64,000 bases of DNA from Massilia rubra (GTDB taxonomy: Bacteria; Pseudomonadota; Gammaproteobacteria; Burkholderiales; Burkholderiaceae_D). The number at the start of each line of letters is the position of its first letter. The first letter of the stretch is position 1. The translations under genes and the position numbers were made by a program. The stretch covers positions 62,001 through 126,000 of the forward strand of contig NZ_VUYU01000014.1 of NCBI RefSeq assembly GCF_011682065.1, read 5' to 3'. The notes under the pieces are model-generated. The model made no database searches. It had not been told where the DNA came from and saw nothing but the letters and a program-made list of their open reading frames with translations. Shown piece by piece: positions 28,043 to 36,595 of this stretch.

Positions 28043-29312
28043 GGACCTGGCGGCGCACGACTACTACCGGGCCACGTCGCCCGGCCAGGCGTATCCCGCG
28101 CTGGCCGGCCCGCATGATGCGGCGGTATGCATCATCGGCGCCGGCTTTGCGGGCCTGGCGACCGCCATCGGCCTGATGGAGCGCGGCGTGCGCGATATCG
28201 TGCTGCTCGACGCCCAGCGCGTTGGCCACGGCGCCTCCGGACGCAACGGCGGCTTTGTCTTCGGCGGTTTTTCGCTCGGCGAGCGCGGCATCATCGCCAA
28301 GGTCGGCGTCGATGCCGCGCGCGGCCTGTACCAGATGACGCTCGACGCGGTCGATCGCATCCGCCGCCGCGTCGACGACTACGCCATCGACTGCGACGCC
28401 CGCCATGAAGGCGTGTACCTGGCCAACTGGTTCGACGATGCGCGCCTGCTCGACGAGCAGCAGCGCTTCATGATGGAGAAGATGGGCGTTCAATGGCAGC
28501 GCGTCTCGCGCGCGCAGTTGGCCGAAAAACTCGATTCGACGCGCTATTTCGGCGGCTTGTTCGAGCCGGCCGCGTTTCATTTCCATCCCCTCAAGTATGC
28601 GCAGGGGCTGGCCCGCGTGCTGGCGCAAAACGGGGTGCGCGTGCATGAACACAGCAAGGCCGCCAGCATCGCCGCCGACGGCGAGGGCTGGCTCGTCACC
28701 ACGGCCGCCGGCAGCGTGCGCGCGCGCGACGTGGTCGTGTGCTGCGGCGGTTACATCGAAAAACTGCATCCGCGCCTGGCGCGCGCGGCGCTGCCGATCG
28801 CCACCTACGTGATGGTGACCGAGCCGCTGGGCGAGCGCCTGCAAACGGCAATGCGCACCGGCGCGGCCGTCTACGACACCCGTTTCGCCTTCGATTACTA
28901 CCGCCCATTGCCCGACACGCGCCTGCTGTGGGGCGGGCGCATCGCGGTGCGCGAGCGCGGCGGCGCAGACGTCGCGCGCCTGCTGCAGCAGGATATGCTC
29001 AAGGTCTACCCGCAACTGGCCGGCGTGCGCGTGACGCATGCGTGGAGCGGCATGATGAGCTATGCGCGCCACCAGATGCCGCAGATCGGGCGCCTGCCCG
29101 ATGGCCTGTGGTACGGCATGGGCTTCGGTGGCCATGGCGTGGCGCCGACCACCCTGGCCGGCGAGGTGCTCGCCGCCGCCATCGCCGGCGACGGCGCTCC
29201 GCTGGCGCGCTTTGCCGCGTGGGGCCTGCCGACGGCCGGCGGCCGCGCCGGCCTGGCCGCCGCCCAGATGACCTACTGGTACTACGAACTGCGCGACTGG
29301 ATGCGCCAATGA
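28035..29312 (+). CDS. FAD-dependent amine oxidoreductase (DAO family)
   Basis: 425 residues. The dinucleotide-binding motif GAGFAG is at 35-40, followed by VGHGASGRNGGFVFGG, which is typical of the glycine oxidase / PuuB-like branch. The C-terminal GMGFGGHGVAPTTLAGEVLA binds FAD. It probably oxidises an amine or amino acid such as gamma-glutamylputrescine; the exact substrate cannot be told. It overlaps ldcA by eight bases and the DUF418 gene by four. Confidence 0.9.
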   Translation: MPEDLAAHDYYRATSPGQAYPALAGPHDAAVCIIGAGFAGLATAIGLMERGVRDIVLLDAQRVGHGASGRNGGFVFGGFSLGERGIIAKVGVDAARGLYQMTLDAVDRIRRRVDDYAIDCDARHEGVYLANWFDDARLLDEQQRFMMEKMGVQWQRVSRAQLAEKLDSTRYFGGLFEPAAFHFHPLKYAQGLARVLAQNGVRVHEHSKAASIAADGEGWLVTTAAGSVRARDVVVCCGGYIEKLHPRLARAALPIATYVMVTEPLGERLQTAMRTGAAVYDTRFAFDYYRPLPDTRLLWGGRIAVRERGGADVARLLQQDMLKVYPQLAGVRVTHAWSGMMSYARHQMPQIGRLPDGLWYGMGFGGHGVAPTTLAGEVLAAAIAGDGAPLARFAAWGLPTAGGRAGLAAAQMTYWYYELRDWMRQ

Positions 29313-30490
29313 AGGCAGTGCGCTCGGTGCGCATCGATACGCTGCGCGGGATCGCCGTCTTCGGCATCATGCTGGTGAACGTGTGGGGCTTCGCGATCGG
29401 GAATAACTTCTCGCGTTACGGCGTCATCGGCGAGCATGCGCCGCTGCTCGACCAGTTGGTGGTGTTCGTGGTGGCCGCGTTTGCGGAGCAGAAGTTCTAT
29501 CCGATCTTTGCATTCCTGTTCGGCGCGGGCTTCGCGCTGCAGACGGGAGGACGGCATTTTCCGGGGCCGCGGCTCGATCGCATCAAGACCACCTATCGCC
29601 GGCGCGTCACCTGGTTGCTCGGGTGCGGCGTGCTGCATGGCTCCTTTCTGTGGTTCGGCGATATTCTCACCGTGTACGCGATCTGCGGCTTCTGGCTCCT
29701 CACGCAGGCCGGCCGCAGGCTGTCGGGCGTGGTCGACTCGCTGCGCCGGATGGCCGTGCTCAATGTCGCGGTACTGGTCTTCATGGCCTACCTGACGTAC
29801 CAGCTGATGACCATGCCGCCCGAAGCGGTTACCTGGGGCGTGGACGAAATCGCGCGCACGCACGCGGTGTACAGCGAGGGAACGCTGGCCGCGATCGCGC
29901 GCGAGCGGCTGTCCGACTTCTGGGGCAACCTGACGAATTCGCTGTTCTTCCTGCCCAAGGTGGCGCTGCTGATCCTCATGGGCGTGGTCAGCGTGCGCCT
30001 GGGCTGGCTCACGCGGCCCGGGCGCCATCGCGCGGTGTGGGGCAGGGTGCTGCTGGCCGCGCTGTGGGTGGGCGTGCCGGTGAACCTGTGGTGGGGTTGG
30101 GCCGCGCTGCGCGACGCCATCGATCCGCACGCGGCCGGGCCGATGGCGGCATTTGTCTCGTTTCTCGTCGAAGTGGCCGGACCCTTCATGGCGGCCGGCT
30201 ACGTGGCCCTGGTGATGCGCGCGCCGGAACCGGTGCTGGCGGCCCTGGCGCGCTGGCTGGCGCCGGTCGGGCGCATGGCGCTGACCAATTACCTGGCGCA
30301 GTCCGTGCTGTTCGGCCTTCTGCTGCAAGGGACCGGGCTGCGCCTCGGCGCGCTGCTGTCGCATGCGGGACTGCTCGGCGTGTGCCTGCTGCTGATGGTG
30401 GTGCAGGCCCTGTTCAGCCGCTGGTGGATGCGCCGCCACACACAGGGGCCGATGGAGGCGGTGTGGCGCCGCTTCGCCGCGCGCGGCTGA
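29309..30490 (+). CDS. DUF418 multi-pass membrane protein
   Basis: 393 residues from the ATG at 29309, which overlaps the preceding stop as ATGA. The N-terminal VRIDTLRGIAVFGIMLVNV and C-terminal VGRMALTNYLAQSVLFGLLL are the hallmarks of the DUF418 family, related to acyltransferase-like membrane proteins such as YeiB. About eight or nine hydrophobic helices are seen. The family function is not known. It is the last gene of the overlapping set and converges on the NTF2-like gene, 13 bases away. Confidence 0.9.
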   Translation: MKAVRSVRIDTLRGIAVFGIMLVNVWGFAIGNNFSRYGVIGEHAPLLDQLVVFVVAAFAEQKFYPIFAFLFGAGFALQTGGRHFPGPRLDRIKTTYRRRVTWLLGCGVLHGSFLWFGDILTVYAICGFWLLTQAGRRLSGVVDSLRRMAVLNVAVLVFMAYLTYQLMTMPPEAVTWGVDEIARTHAVYSEGTLAAIARERLSDFWGNLTNSLFFLPKVALLILMGVVSVRLGWLTRPGRHRAVWGRVLLAALWVGVPVNLWWGWAALRDAIDPHAAGPMAAFVSFLVEVAGPFMAAGYVALVMRAPEPVLAALARWLAPVGRMALTNYLAQSVLFGLLLQGTGLRLGALLSHAGLLGVCLLLMVVQALFSRWWMRRHTQGPMEAVWRRFAARG

Positions 30491-30503
30491 ACCGCGTGGC
30501 CGC

Positions 30504-30875
30504 TCAGGCGATGCTCATGTGGCCCGCGAGGATTTGCCACTGACCGTCATCGGCCTGGCGCCACGTGCGTGTGCAGCGCAGGTCGAGGTTGAACTGCGAC
30601 TCGCCGAAACTGCCAACCAGGTTCATGCGCGCCGAGATCACGCCCACCGGGCCGTGCGCCGCGACAATGCGCTCGCCCGCTTCGATCGCGCGGAACTTCA
30701 GCAGGCCGGAGCGGTGCATGTCGAGGTCTTGCTGCTTGCCGATGACCTGGCCCATGTGCGTGGTAAACAGCAAGTCCGGCGCAATCAGGCGGTCGAGCGC
30801 GTCGACGTCGGCGCCGAGCATGGCGAGCCGCAATTGTTCTTCCAAACCGATAATGTGCTCTTGTGCTTCGTTCAT
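30504..30875 (-). CDS. NTF2-like / DUF4440 family protein
   Basis: 123 residues with the SnoaL/DUF4440 layout: an N-terminal helix (HIIGLEEQLRLAMLGADVDA), LDRLIAPDLLFTTHMG, and a beta-sheet ending WRQADDGQWQILAGHMS. Such cone-shaped folds bind small molecules or act as enzymes of many kinds. No catalytic residue can be assigned with confidence. It is transcribed toward the DUF418 gene from a region holding a hairpin. Confidence 0.88.
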   Translation of the reverse strand: MNEAQEHIIGLEEQLRLAMLGADVDALDRLIAPDLLFTTHMGQVIGKQQDLDMHRSGLLKFRAIEAGERIVAAHGPVGVISARMNLVGSFGESQFNLDLRCTRTWRQADDGQWQILAGHMSIA

Positions 30876-30881
30876 TGCACT

Positions 30882-30938
30882 CCCTTATGGGGACCTCGAA
30901 AACTGCGTCGCGCAGTAGCTTGTCGAGGTCCCCTTATG
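30882..30938. repeat. Hairpin with flanking direct repeat
   Basis: GGGGACCTCGA (30889-30899) faces TCGAGGTCCCC (30923-30933), with an inner palindrome ACTGCGTCGCGCAGT at 30902-30916. CCCTTATG occurs at both borders (30882-30889 and 30931-30938). It lies between the stop of the outer-membrane gene and the start of the NTF2-like gene, so it may end transcription of the former. A REP-like mobile palindrome is also possible. Confidence 0.7.
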
Positions 30939-30949
30939 TATTGACCGGT

Positions 30950-31477
30950 TTAGAACTGATAGCGGAATCCGGTCGAGATGACCGTTACCTTGGTTTTGGT
31001 CAGGCGCATCGCTTCGGCGTTCATCGACCAGTGCGGATTGAAATTAAAACGCACGCCGCCGCTAATGCTCGGATCGGTTTCGTTATAATCGTTCTTGCCG
31101 ACCGCGACCGCATGCATCTTGGTGCGGCCGATGCCGGCGCGGCCGGTCAGGTCGAAGCGTTCGCTCAAAGGAAAGGCGCCCGTGACAGCGATGCCGTAAT
31201 GCTCTTCCGGGTGGGCAGGCTCGTCGCGGCGGAAGCCATAGCCGATCTCGACGAAACTGAGCGAATTGCGGAATAGCTCGACGCCGATGTGCTTGTTGAT
31301 CTGGTAGCCGGTGCGCAGGCCGATCGACAAATCGTCGCGTTCAAACCGGTCATTCGACGAGGATGCCTGGCCGAGTTGAACGCCGGCGTAGACGCCAGGT
31401 CCGTTTTCCACCGCTGATGCCGGCATGGAGACGCCGCCCGCCAGTGCGACAAGTGCGCTGCTTAATATGATTCGCAT
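30950..31477 (-). CDS. Outer-membrane beta-barrel protein
   Basis: 175 residues from the ATG at 31477. A signal peptide (MRIILSSALVALAGGVSMPA, cleavage after ASA) precedes alternating strands with GVYAGVQLGQAS, a typical first strand of an eight-strand OmpA/OmpX-like barrel. The last residue is Phe (FRYQF), the recognition signal for barrel assembly. No periplasmic peptidoglycan-binding domain is present. Lower GC than the core genes begins around its upstream region. Confidence 0.85.
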   Translation of the reverse strand: MRIILSSALVALAGGVSMPASAVENGPGVYAGVQLGQASSSNDRFERDDLSIGLRTGYQINKHIGVELFRNSLSFVEIGYGFRRDEPAHPEEHYGIAVTGAFPLSERFDLTGRAGIGRTKMHAVAVGKNDYNETDPSISGGVRFNFNPHWSMNAEAMRLTKTKVTVISTGFRYQF

Positions 31478-31709
31478 AGAATATTCCGAATAAGTTGGTG
31501 CGATAGCCTGACGCGTAATTGTGCTATTGCTGCGCGAAATTATAGCCGGAACAATGATAAAAGTGTCAATCCTTCTGTCTATGCAACAAAATGATGTAAA
31601 TATAGTGCGTTTCTTGCGCCTTAATCGGATCGGTATATGCATAAACACAGCTATCCGATCCATTAACCAAGGCAGGCGCGAGCCGATTATCGCGCCAGAA
31701 TAGGACCGT

Positions 31710-32297
31710 ATGAAGAAAATCGTCTCTCTGTTTCAACGTAACTACGATGGCGACCGCCAAGTGCGCGACGAGGTCGTTCCGGCCGCCGCGTGGGTCGCCG
31801 CTGGCGAAGGCATGGCGACCCGCAAGTGGGATGGCATGGCAGTCATGGTCGCCGAGGGCCTTGTCTACAAACGCTACGACGCCAAGGCCGGACGCACGCC
31901 GCCAGCCGACTTCATGCCGGCCCAACCGGCGGCCGACGACGCCACCGGTCACTGGCCGGGCTGGGTGCCTGCGGTGGGGCCGGATTCGGCGCGCATCAAC
32001 GAGGGTATTGCATGGGGCATGCGCGAATTGTTTGGCGGCGGGGCGGTGCCTGACGGAACATATGAAGTCTGCGGCCCGAAAATCGGCACCCGCCATGGCG
32101 CTAATCCGGAACGGCTGACGGAGCATATCCTCGTTCCGCACGGCAAAGATGAGTTGCCGGACTGCCCGCGCAACTTCGCGGCCCTGCGCGAGTACCTGAG
32201 CGAGCATCTTATCGAAGGCATCGTCTGGCACCACCCGGATGGGCGGATGGCAAAAATCAAGGCGAGCGATTTCGGTATCAAGCGCGCGCCGGATTGA
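31710..32297 (+). CDS. Minimal RNA-ligase-like nucleotidyltransferase
   Basis: 195 residues. The covalent nucleotidyltransferase motifs are visible in order: KWDG at 39-42 (Lys39 the probable AMP acceptor), EVCG at 119-122, EGIV at 169-172 and KIK at 182-184. This is the order in ATP-dependent DNA/RNA ligases and capping enzymes, and the small size and lack of an OB-fold domain fit the predicted RNA ligases that I recall as DUF5565. The substrate is unknown; tRNA or other RNA repair is an inference. No helper such as a kinase-phosphatase is adjacent. It sits in a low-GC patch, and a fragment of a second copy of its 3' end lies at 33490-33556. Confidence 0.75.
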   Translation: MKKIVSLFQRNYDGDRQVRDEVVPAAAWVAAGEGMATRKWDGMAVMVAEGLVYKRYDAKAGRTPPADFMPAQPAADDATGHWPGWVPAVGPDSARINEGIAWGMRELFGGGAVPDGTYEVCGPKIGTRHGANPERLTEHILVPHGKDELPDCPRNFAALREYLSEHLIEGIVWHHPDGRMAKIKASDFGIKRAPD

Positions 32298-32602
32298 TCC
32301 GTATGTCAGCCGGCAAGCGTCACCTTCACCATAGGCGCTGATAGAATCGCGCCTCATGGACCCCAGGTACTGCTTGTCGCTAACCGTAAGCCATTCCTCT
32401 CTGTCGAACACAACGCTGCAGCGCTACATCGGTGTTTAACATTTTTCCGCCAACGCGGTTCGGCGCGATACCAAAATTTCCGTCTCCATCAGCGCTCGGC
32501 ACCATGCCAGCGTCAGTGGATGAGAAACTTACAAATGATGCGTTGACGGAATTTGTTTTGAATAGTCTAATGACAAGCTTGTTAACTAACAAACGAGATC
32601 AG
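32298..32602. other. 305-bp non-coding leader before the PEP-CTERM gene
   Basis: This stretch is AT-richer than the flanks. Position 32525-32555 matches 34071-34101 at 26 of 31 bases (sharing AAACTTACAAAT and GCGTTGACG), so the two leaders have common ancestry. A frame open from 32432 into the PEP-CTERM gene is not supported by a signal peptide or ribosome site. I see no other gene. Confidence 0.5.
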
Positions 32603-33358
32603 GTGAAATTTTACATTGCGGCATTTACTTTAGGTTTGCTGGCAGCGTCTAATGCCAGTGCCGAGATGGTCACTTTCGACTACACCGCTAAAATCGATGG
32701 AGCGCTGCATTTCACGAACCATGGCACCTATGTGGATTCGTTGCAATCAATCTCGTTCAATAACACGACGATTGAGGTCGGTTACACAATGCGCGGCTCT
32801 TTCACGATCGACCTGGACACGCCCGCATCCCTCCACCTTCCTTACCAGAGCCCGAATTCGGTTTATACCGAATACGCTAATTCGACCAATGGCGCTACCA
32901 GGAACCTCGCCACGATCAAGGTTGATCAGTCCGGGTATGGCTTTACTGCGAAACCTCAGGCAGGCGGCATGAGTATTGAAATTACCGATGGCGCAGTCGG
33001 CCGTGCCGATTCTTTTGTGTTCAATAACTACAATTTGGACCCGAATACTGGCAGAAGCGAATCGTTGACATTCGCTCTTTGGCAGGCCAACGGTAGTCTG
33101 CTCACGAGCACGCGCTTGCCATCTTCACTTGATCTGAGTCGTGCGGACATGGCGACCCTCGTGTACAGCTACCGCGGGCCCAATTCCACCGACGTGTTTC
33201 GCACAAATGCGGTCCTCACGTCGCTATCGGTACGCACGGCGTCGCCGGTTCCTGAGCCATCAAGCTATGCCATGATGCTCCTCGGCGTGTTCATGATCTG
33301 CGCAGTCAACCTCCACAAAACGAAATCCAACAGCCGCGTTCAAGCGATTGCGGGCTAG
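32603..33358 (+). CDS. PEP-CTERM sorting-domain protein
   Basis: 251 residues if started at the GTG at 32603, which opens a clear signal peptide (KFYIAAFTLGLLAASNASA); an ATG at 32570 would add 11 residues. The body is beta-rich, Ser/Thr/Asn-rich and has no known catalytic motif. The C-terminus has VPEPSSYAMMLLGVFMI followed by a charged tail containing lysines, the exosortase sorting signal. It should be exported, processed by an exosortase and released or anchored to exopolysaccharide. Lower GC than the core suggests recent acquisition or relaxed codon use. Confidence 0.85.
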   Translation: MKFYIAAFTLGLLAASNASAEMVTFDYTAKIDGALHFTNHGTYVDSLQSISFNNTTIEVGYTMRGSFTIDLDTPASLHLPYQSPNSVYTEYANSTNGATRNLATIKVDQSGYGFTAKPQAGGMSIEITDGAVGRADSFVFNNYNLDPNTGRSESLTFALWQANGSLLTSTRLPSSLDLSRADMATLVYSYRGPNSTDVFRTNAVLTSLSVRTASPVPEPSSYAMMLLGVFMICAVNLHKTKSNSRVQAIAG

Positions 33359-33404
33359 TATGTCTGATCATCTCAAGCAAGTCCGGAAGCATTTTTAGCG
33401 CGAT

Positions 33405-33490
33405 GCTATCGCTCATCTGCTCGTTGCCATCTTCAAGGTGATCAGCGCGATACTGCCGCCATTTGATAGCGACAAGTTCGATCCAGTGGT
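33405..33490 (+). pseudogene. Remnant of a second copy of the 34220 gene
   Basis: The frame through this interval reads LLVAIFKVISAILPPFDSDK then FDP, against LIGIFKVLGAILSPFNGDK then FDP in the intact gene at 34220. A stop lies upstream in frame, and the match ends after the FDP codons, where sequence like the 3' end of the RNA-ligase gene begins. It has no start codon and cannot be functional. Confidence 0.8.
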
Positions 33491-33556
33491 GGGCGGATGG
33501 CAAAAATCAAGGCGAGCGACTTCGGCATCAAGCGAGCCCCGTCCGCGCCGGCTTGA
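33490..33556 (+). pseudogene. Remnant of a second RNA-ligase-like 3' end
   Basis: Bases from 33491 match 32241 onward (GGGCGGATGGCAAAAATCAA, then the codons of KASDFGIKR) at about 46 of 50 positions, diverging only in the last few codons before a TGA. The substitutions are mainly synonymous, which suggests the copy was once under selection. It abuts the 34220-like remnant directly. Confidence 0.85.
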
Positions 33557-33580
33557 CGGTTTCAGCCCTTCAAAGTCACC

Positions 33581-33934
33581 TCAGCCCGCCGGCACGCGCA
33601 GGGCGCCGACCGCATCGAGCGTGACGGTCGCCTTGTATTGCGTATCGCCAAGCTTGAATGACAGCCTGGACTGGGGTGGGTCGCTTGTCTTCATCAGTTG
33701 CGTCGACGCCATGTCTGCATCGAAGCTGGTTCTCATCCATTGCGCGAGATGGCGCGGTGTGAACTTGGCCGCTGCTTGCAAAATCTGCCCAATGGAACGG
33801 GCATGCGCAGGATTACCGCGTTCAAGCCGCGCCAGGGCGCCAGGTTCGTCAAGATTGACAGTGCCGGAAGCCATCGCGGGTAAGGACATGACGATGGCAA
33901 GGGATGAAAATAGGAACGCAAATAATGTCGGCAT
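33581..33934 (-). CDS. Small exported hypothetical protein
   Basis: 117 residues from the ATG at 33934 with GGAGGAG upstream, a decisive ribosome site; an earlier start at 33991 is not needed. A signal peptide (MPTLFAFLFSSLAIVMSLPA, cleavage after MASG or ASG) is clear. The mature part is helical (LDEPGALARLERGNPAHARS then ILQAAAKFTPRHLAQWMRTS) followed by beta-strands. I do not recognise a family. It lies in the low-GC accessory patch, head to head with the membrane-anchored gene at 34220. Confidence 0.75.
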   Translation of the reverse strand: MPTLFAFLFSSLAIVMSLPAMASGTVNLDEPGALARLERGNPAHARSIGQILQAAAKFTPRHLAQWMRTSFDADMASTQLMKTSDPPQSRLSFKLGDTQYKATVTLDAVGALRVPAG

Positions 33935-34219
33935 GACGCATTCTCCTCCGCGTTGAGTCATAAGGCCGTCTGATCTGTTTTTGACAGCCATTTCACGCCC
34001 GGGTTCGACCGAATGCAGGAAAATTTCCCCGACCTCTGCTTGCTGGGCGGGGCGCGATGCGGTGACGATAAAACTTACAAATCAAGCGTTGACGACGTTT
34101 GACATGAAGTAGTTCAATGGCAACATTGCGATGATGCTGGCCTACACCAAGCGGACAGTCGGCCGCCGTTAGCACCCAAAACCGCGCATGTTCAAACACA
34201 ACGCCAGATCGGTAAATAC

Positions 34220-34609
34220 ATGGTCATTTCAAGCACGGCAAAGAAAATCATCCTCCTGGTGTTATGGATCGTTCTGCTCATTGGAATTTTCAAAGTGCTG
34301 GGCGCGATATTGTCGCCTTTTAACGGCGACAAATTCGATCCGACAATATGGAAAGCGCCGATGACCGATTACGATCTGTCCAATTGCATGCGGGGTGGCA
34401 TGGCTGACGATATCGTCAATAAGGTCATCAGGGTTGGCATGCAGCGCGAACGGGTGCTTGAACTTCTCGGCAAGGCGCCTGACGGCCACGACAACAAAGA
34501 CCAATACCCGCTCGGCTATTGCAGCGGTATCGGGGCTGACGTGGATTATCTCGTTCTCTATTATGATGCGGCGGGCAAGCTCATCGAAATCGACATACAT
34601 CAATACTAG
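34220..34609 (+). CDS. Membrane-anchored small protein, BamE/SmpA-like fold
   Basis: 129 residues. An N-terminal anchor (KKIILLVLWIVLLIGIFKVL) precedes a soluble part. The segment IRVGMQRERVLELLGKAPDG and the later strands DYLVLYYDAAGKLIEIDI resemble the BamE/SmpA-OmlA type fold, in which a helix after GM is followed by a sheet. It has no lipobox, so it is probably an inner-membrane anchored periplasmic protein. A defective second copy of its first half is at 33405-33490. The function is unknown. Confidence 0.7.
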   Translation: MVISSTAKKIILLVLWIVLLIGIFKVLGAILSPFNGDKFDPTIWKAPMTDYDLSNCMRGGMADDIVNKVIRVGMQRERVLELLGKAPDGHDNKDQYPLGYCSGIGADVDYLVLYYDAAGKLIEIDIHQY

Positions 34610-34819
34610 CGATCAATACTGGCGCCACCGAGGAGGGGCGCTGGCCAGGCAGGCGCGTGGCCAGGCAAGCGCCGGTGGCGTCGCCATCGCGCCCGACGCG
34701 CAGCCCTGTCCAGCGCAAAGTCGGCGGCGTGTTTTCCTCGTGGTCAAGCGGGTCGGCGACGACTGTGCCCTCCGGCCGCGTTTTTCGCTCCTGCCGGCAG
34801 TGGCGGGCGGCGCATATTG

Positions 34820-34825
34820 TATAAT
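34820..34825 (+). promoter_or_regulatory. Possible -10 box for the ABC-F gene
   Basis: A perfect TATAAT at 34820-34825 lies 51 bases before the ATG at 34876. No good -35 is seen at 16-18 bases. Read as a candidate only. Confidence 0.35.
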
Positions 34826-34875
34826 GGCCGATTCGCGCCCAGCGCCTGTTTCCATTCGCAAGAGACCCATCACGC

Positions 34876-36474
34876 ATGTTATCCACAGCAAATATCACCA
34901 TGCAGTTCGGCGCCAAGCCGCTGTTTGAGAACATCTCCGTCAAATTCGGTGACGGCAACCGTTACGGCCTGATCGGCGCGAACGGCTGCGGCAAGTCGAC
35001 CTTCATGAAGATCCTCGGTGGCGACCTCGAGCCATCGGGCGGCAACGTCATGCTCGACACCAACGAGCGCCTCGGCAAATTGCGCCAGGACCAGTTCGCG
35101 TTTGAAGACATGCGCGTGCTCGACGTGGTGATGATGGGCCACACCGAGCTGTGGAACGCCATCTCCGAGCGCGACGCCATCTACGCCAACCCGGAAGCGA
35201 CCGACGACGACTACATGCACGCGGCCGAGCTCGAAAGCAAGGTTGCCGAATACGACGGCTACTCGGCCGAAGCGCGCGCCGGCGAACTGCTGCTCGGCGC
35301 CGGCGTCTCGATCGACCAGCACCAGGGGCCGATGAGCGCCGTGGCCCCGGGCTGGAAACTGCGCGTGCTGCTGGCGCAGGCCCTGTTCTCGAATCCCGAC
35401 ATCCTGCTGCTCGACGAGCCGACCAACAATCTGGACATCAACACGATTCGCTGGCTCGAAGACGTGCTCAACGACCGCAATTCGACCATGGTCATCATTT
35501 CCCACGATCGCCACTTCCTGAACCAGGTGTGCACGCACGTGGCCGACATGGATTACGGCACCTTGAAGGTGTATCCGGGCAATTACGACGAGTACATGTT
35601 CGCCTCGACCCAGGCGCGCAACCAGCAACTGGCCAACAACGCCAAGGCCAAGGAAAAAGTCGCCGAGTTGCAAGACTTCGTGCGCCGCTTCGCCGCCAAC
35701 AAGTCCAAGGCGCGCCAGGCCACATCGCGCGCCAAGCAGATCGACAAGATCAAGGTCGACGACATCAAACCGTCGTCGCGCGCCTATCCCTTCGTGCGCT
35801 TTGAAGCCGAGAAGAAATTGCACCGCCTGGCGGTGGAAGTCGAAGGCATTTCCAAGAAGTACGACCGTCAGCTGTTCAAGAATTTCAGCATCATGGTTGA
35901 AGCCGGCGAGCGCATCGCCATCATCGGCGCCAACGGCGCCGGCAAAACCACCTTGCTGCGCTCGATCGGCGCCGAGTTGACCGGTTTGCAGCCGGACACC
36001 GGCAGGGTCAAGTGGGCCGAGAACGCCAACGTCGGCTACATGCCGCAAGATCCGACCGAAGAATTCGCCACCGACGCCGTCCTCACCGACTGGATCGGCC
36101 AGTGGACCAAGGAAGGCGACGACGACCAGGCCGTGCGCTCGATCCTCGGCCGCCTGCTGTTCGGCGGCGACGATGTGAAGAAATCGGTACGCGTGCTGTC
36201 CGGCGGTGAAAAAGGCCGCATGATGTACGGCAAGCTGATGCTCGGCCGCCACAACGTCATGCTGCTCGACGAGCCGACCAACCACATGGACATGGAATCG
36301 ATCGAGTCGCTTAACATTGCGCTCGAAAAATACACCGGCACCCTGATTTTCGTCTCGCACGACCGCGAATTCGTCTCGTCGCTGGCCAACCGCATCCTCG
36401 AAATCAAGGAAAACGAAATCGTCGACTACCGCGGCAACTACGAAGATTACCTGACCAGCCAGGGCATCGACTAA
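34876..36474 (+). CDS. ybiT: ABC-F family ATPase (YbiT-like)
   Basis: 532 residues, two ABC domains joined by a basic helical linker (about 245-300) and no membrane helix. Walker A motifs are GANGCGKST (34-42) and GANGAGKTT (about 353), and Walker B is LLLDEPTN in both halves. The first half has [15 protein letters not shown] in place of LSGGQ, a YbiT feature. ABC-F proteins bind the ribosomal E-site and relieve stalled translation; a resistance role is less likely for this housekeeping type. A hairpin at 36521-36538 follows. Confidence 0.93.
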   Translation: MLSTANITMQFGAKPLFENISVKFGDGNRYGLIGANGCGKSTFMKILGGDLEPSGGNVMLDTNERLGKLRQDQFAFEDMRVLDVVMMGHTELWNAISERDAIYANPEATDDDYMHAAELESKVAEYDGYSAEARAGELLLGAGVSIDQHQGPMSAVAPGWKLRVLLAQALFSNPDILLLDEPTNNLDINTIRWLEDVLNDRNSTMVIISHDRHFLNQVCTHVADMDYGTLKVYPGNYDEYMFASTQARNQQLANNAKAKEKVAELQDFVRRFAANKSKARQATSRAKQIDKIKVDDIKPSSRAYPFVRFEAEKKLHRLAVEVEGISKKYDRQLFKNFSIMVEAGERIAIIGANGAGKTTLLRSIGAELTGLQPDTGRVKWAENANVGYMPQDPTEEFATDAVLTDWIGQWTKEGDDDQAVRSILGRLLFGGDDVKKSVRVLSGGEKGRMMYGKLMLGRHNVMLLDEPTNHMDMESIESLNIALEKYTGTLIFVSHDREFVSSLANRILEIKENEIVDYRGNYEDYLTSQGID

Positions 36475-36520
36475 GAGTGAAAGCGGGGCCCTGGCGCCCC
36501 GTTGATCCTGTGTGGCGCAG

Positions 36521-36538
36521 CGGGCACCCAGGTGCCCG
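36521..36538. terminator. GC-rich hairpin between ABC-F and nadA
   Basis: CGGGCACC (36521-36528) faces GGTGCCCG (36531-36538) across two bases. There is no T-tract, so intrinsic termination is not assured. Confidence 0.35.
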
Positions 36539-36595
36539 CGCGTCATTCGGCGGGTACTCCCTGCAACGAATCTTCTCTTGTGAGATAGTACCGAT

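Noticed and set aside
31478-34875. Possible integron cassette array, from the small low-GC genes
   Set aside because: I find no convincing attC core pairs (RYYYAAC/GTTRRRY) between the genes and no integrase gene in the window.
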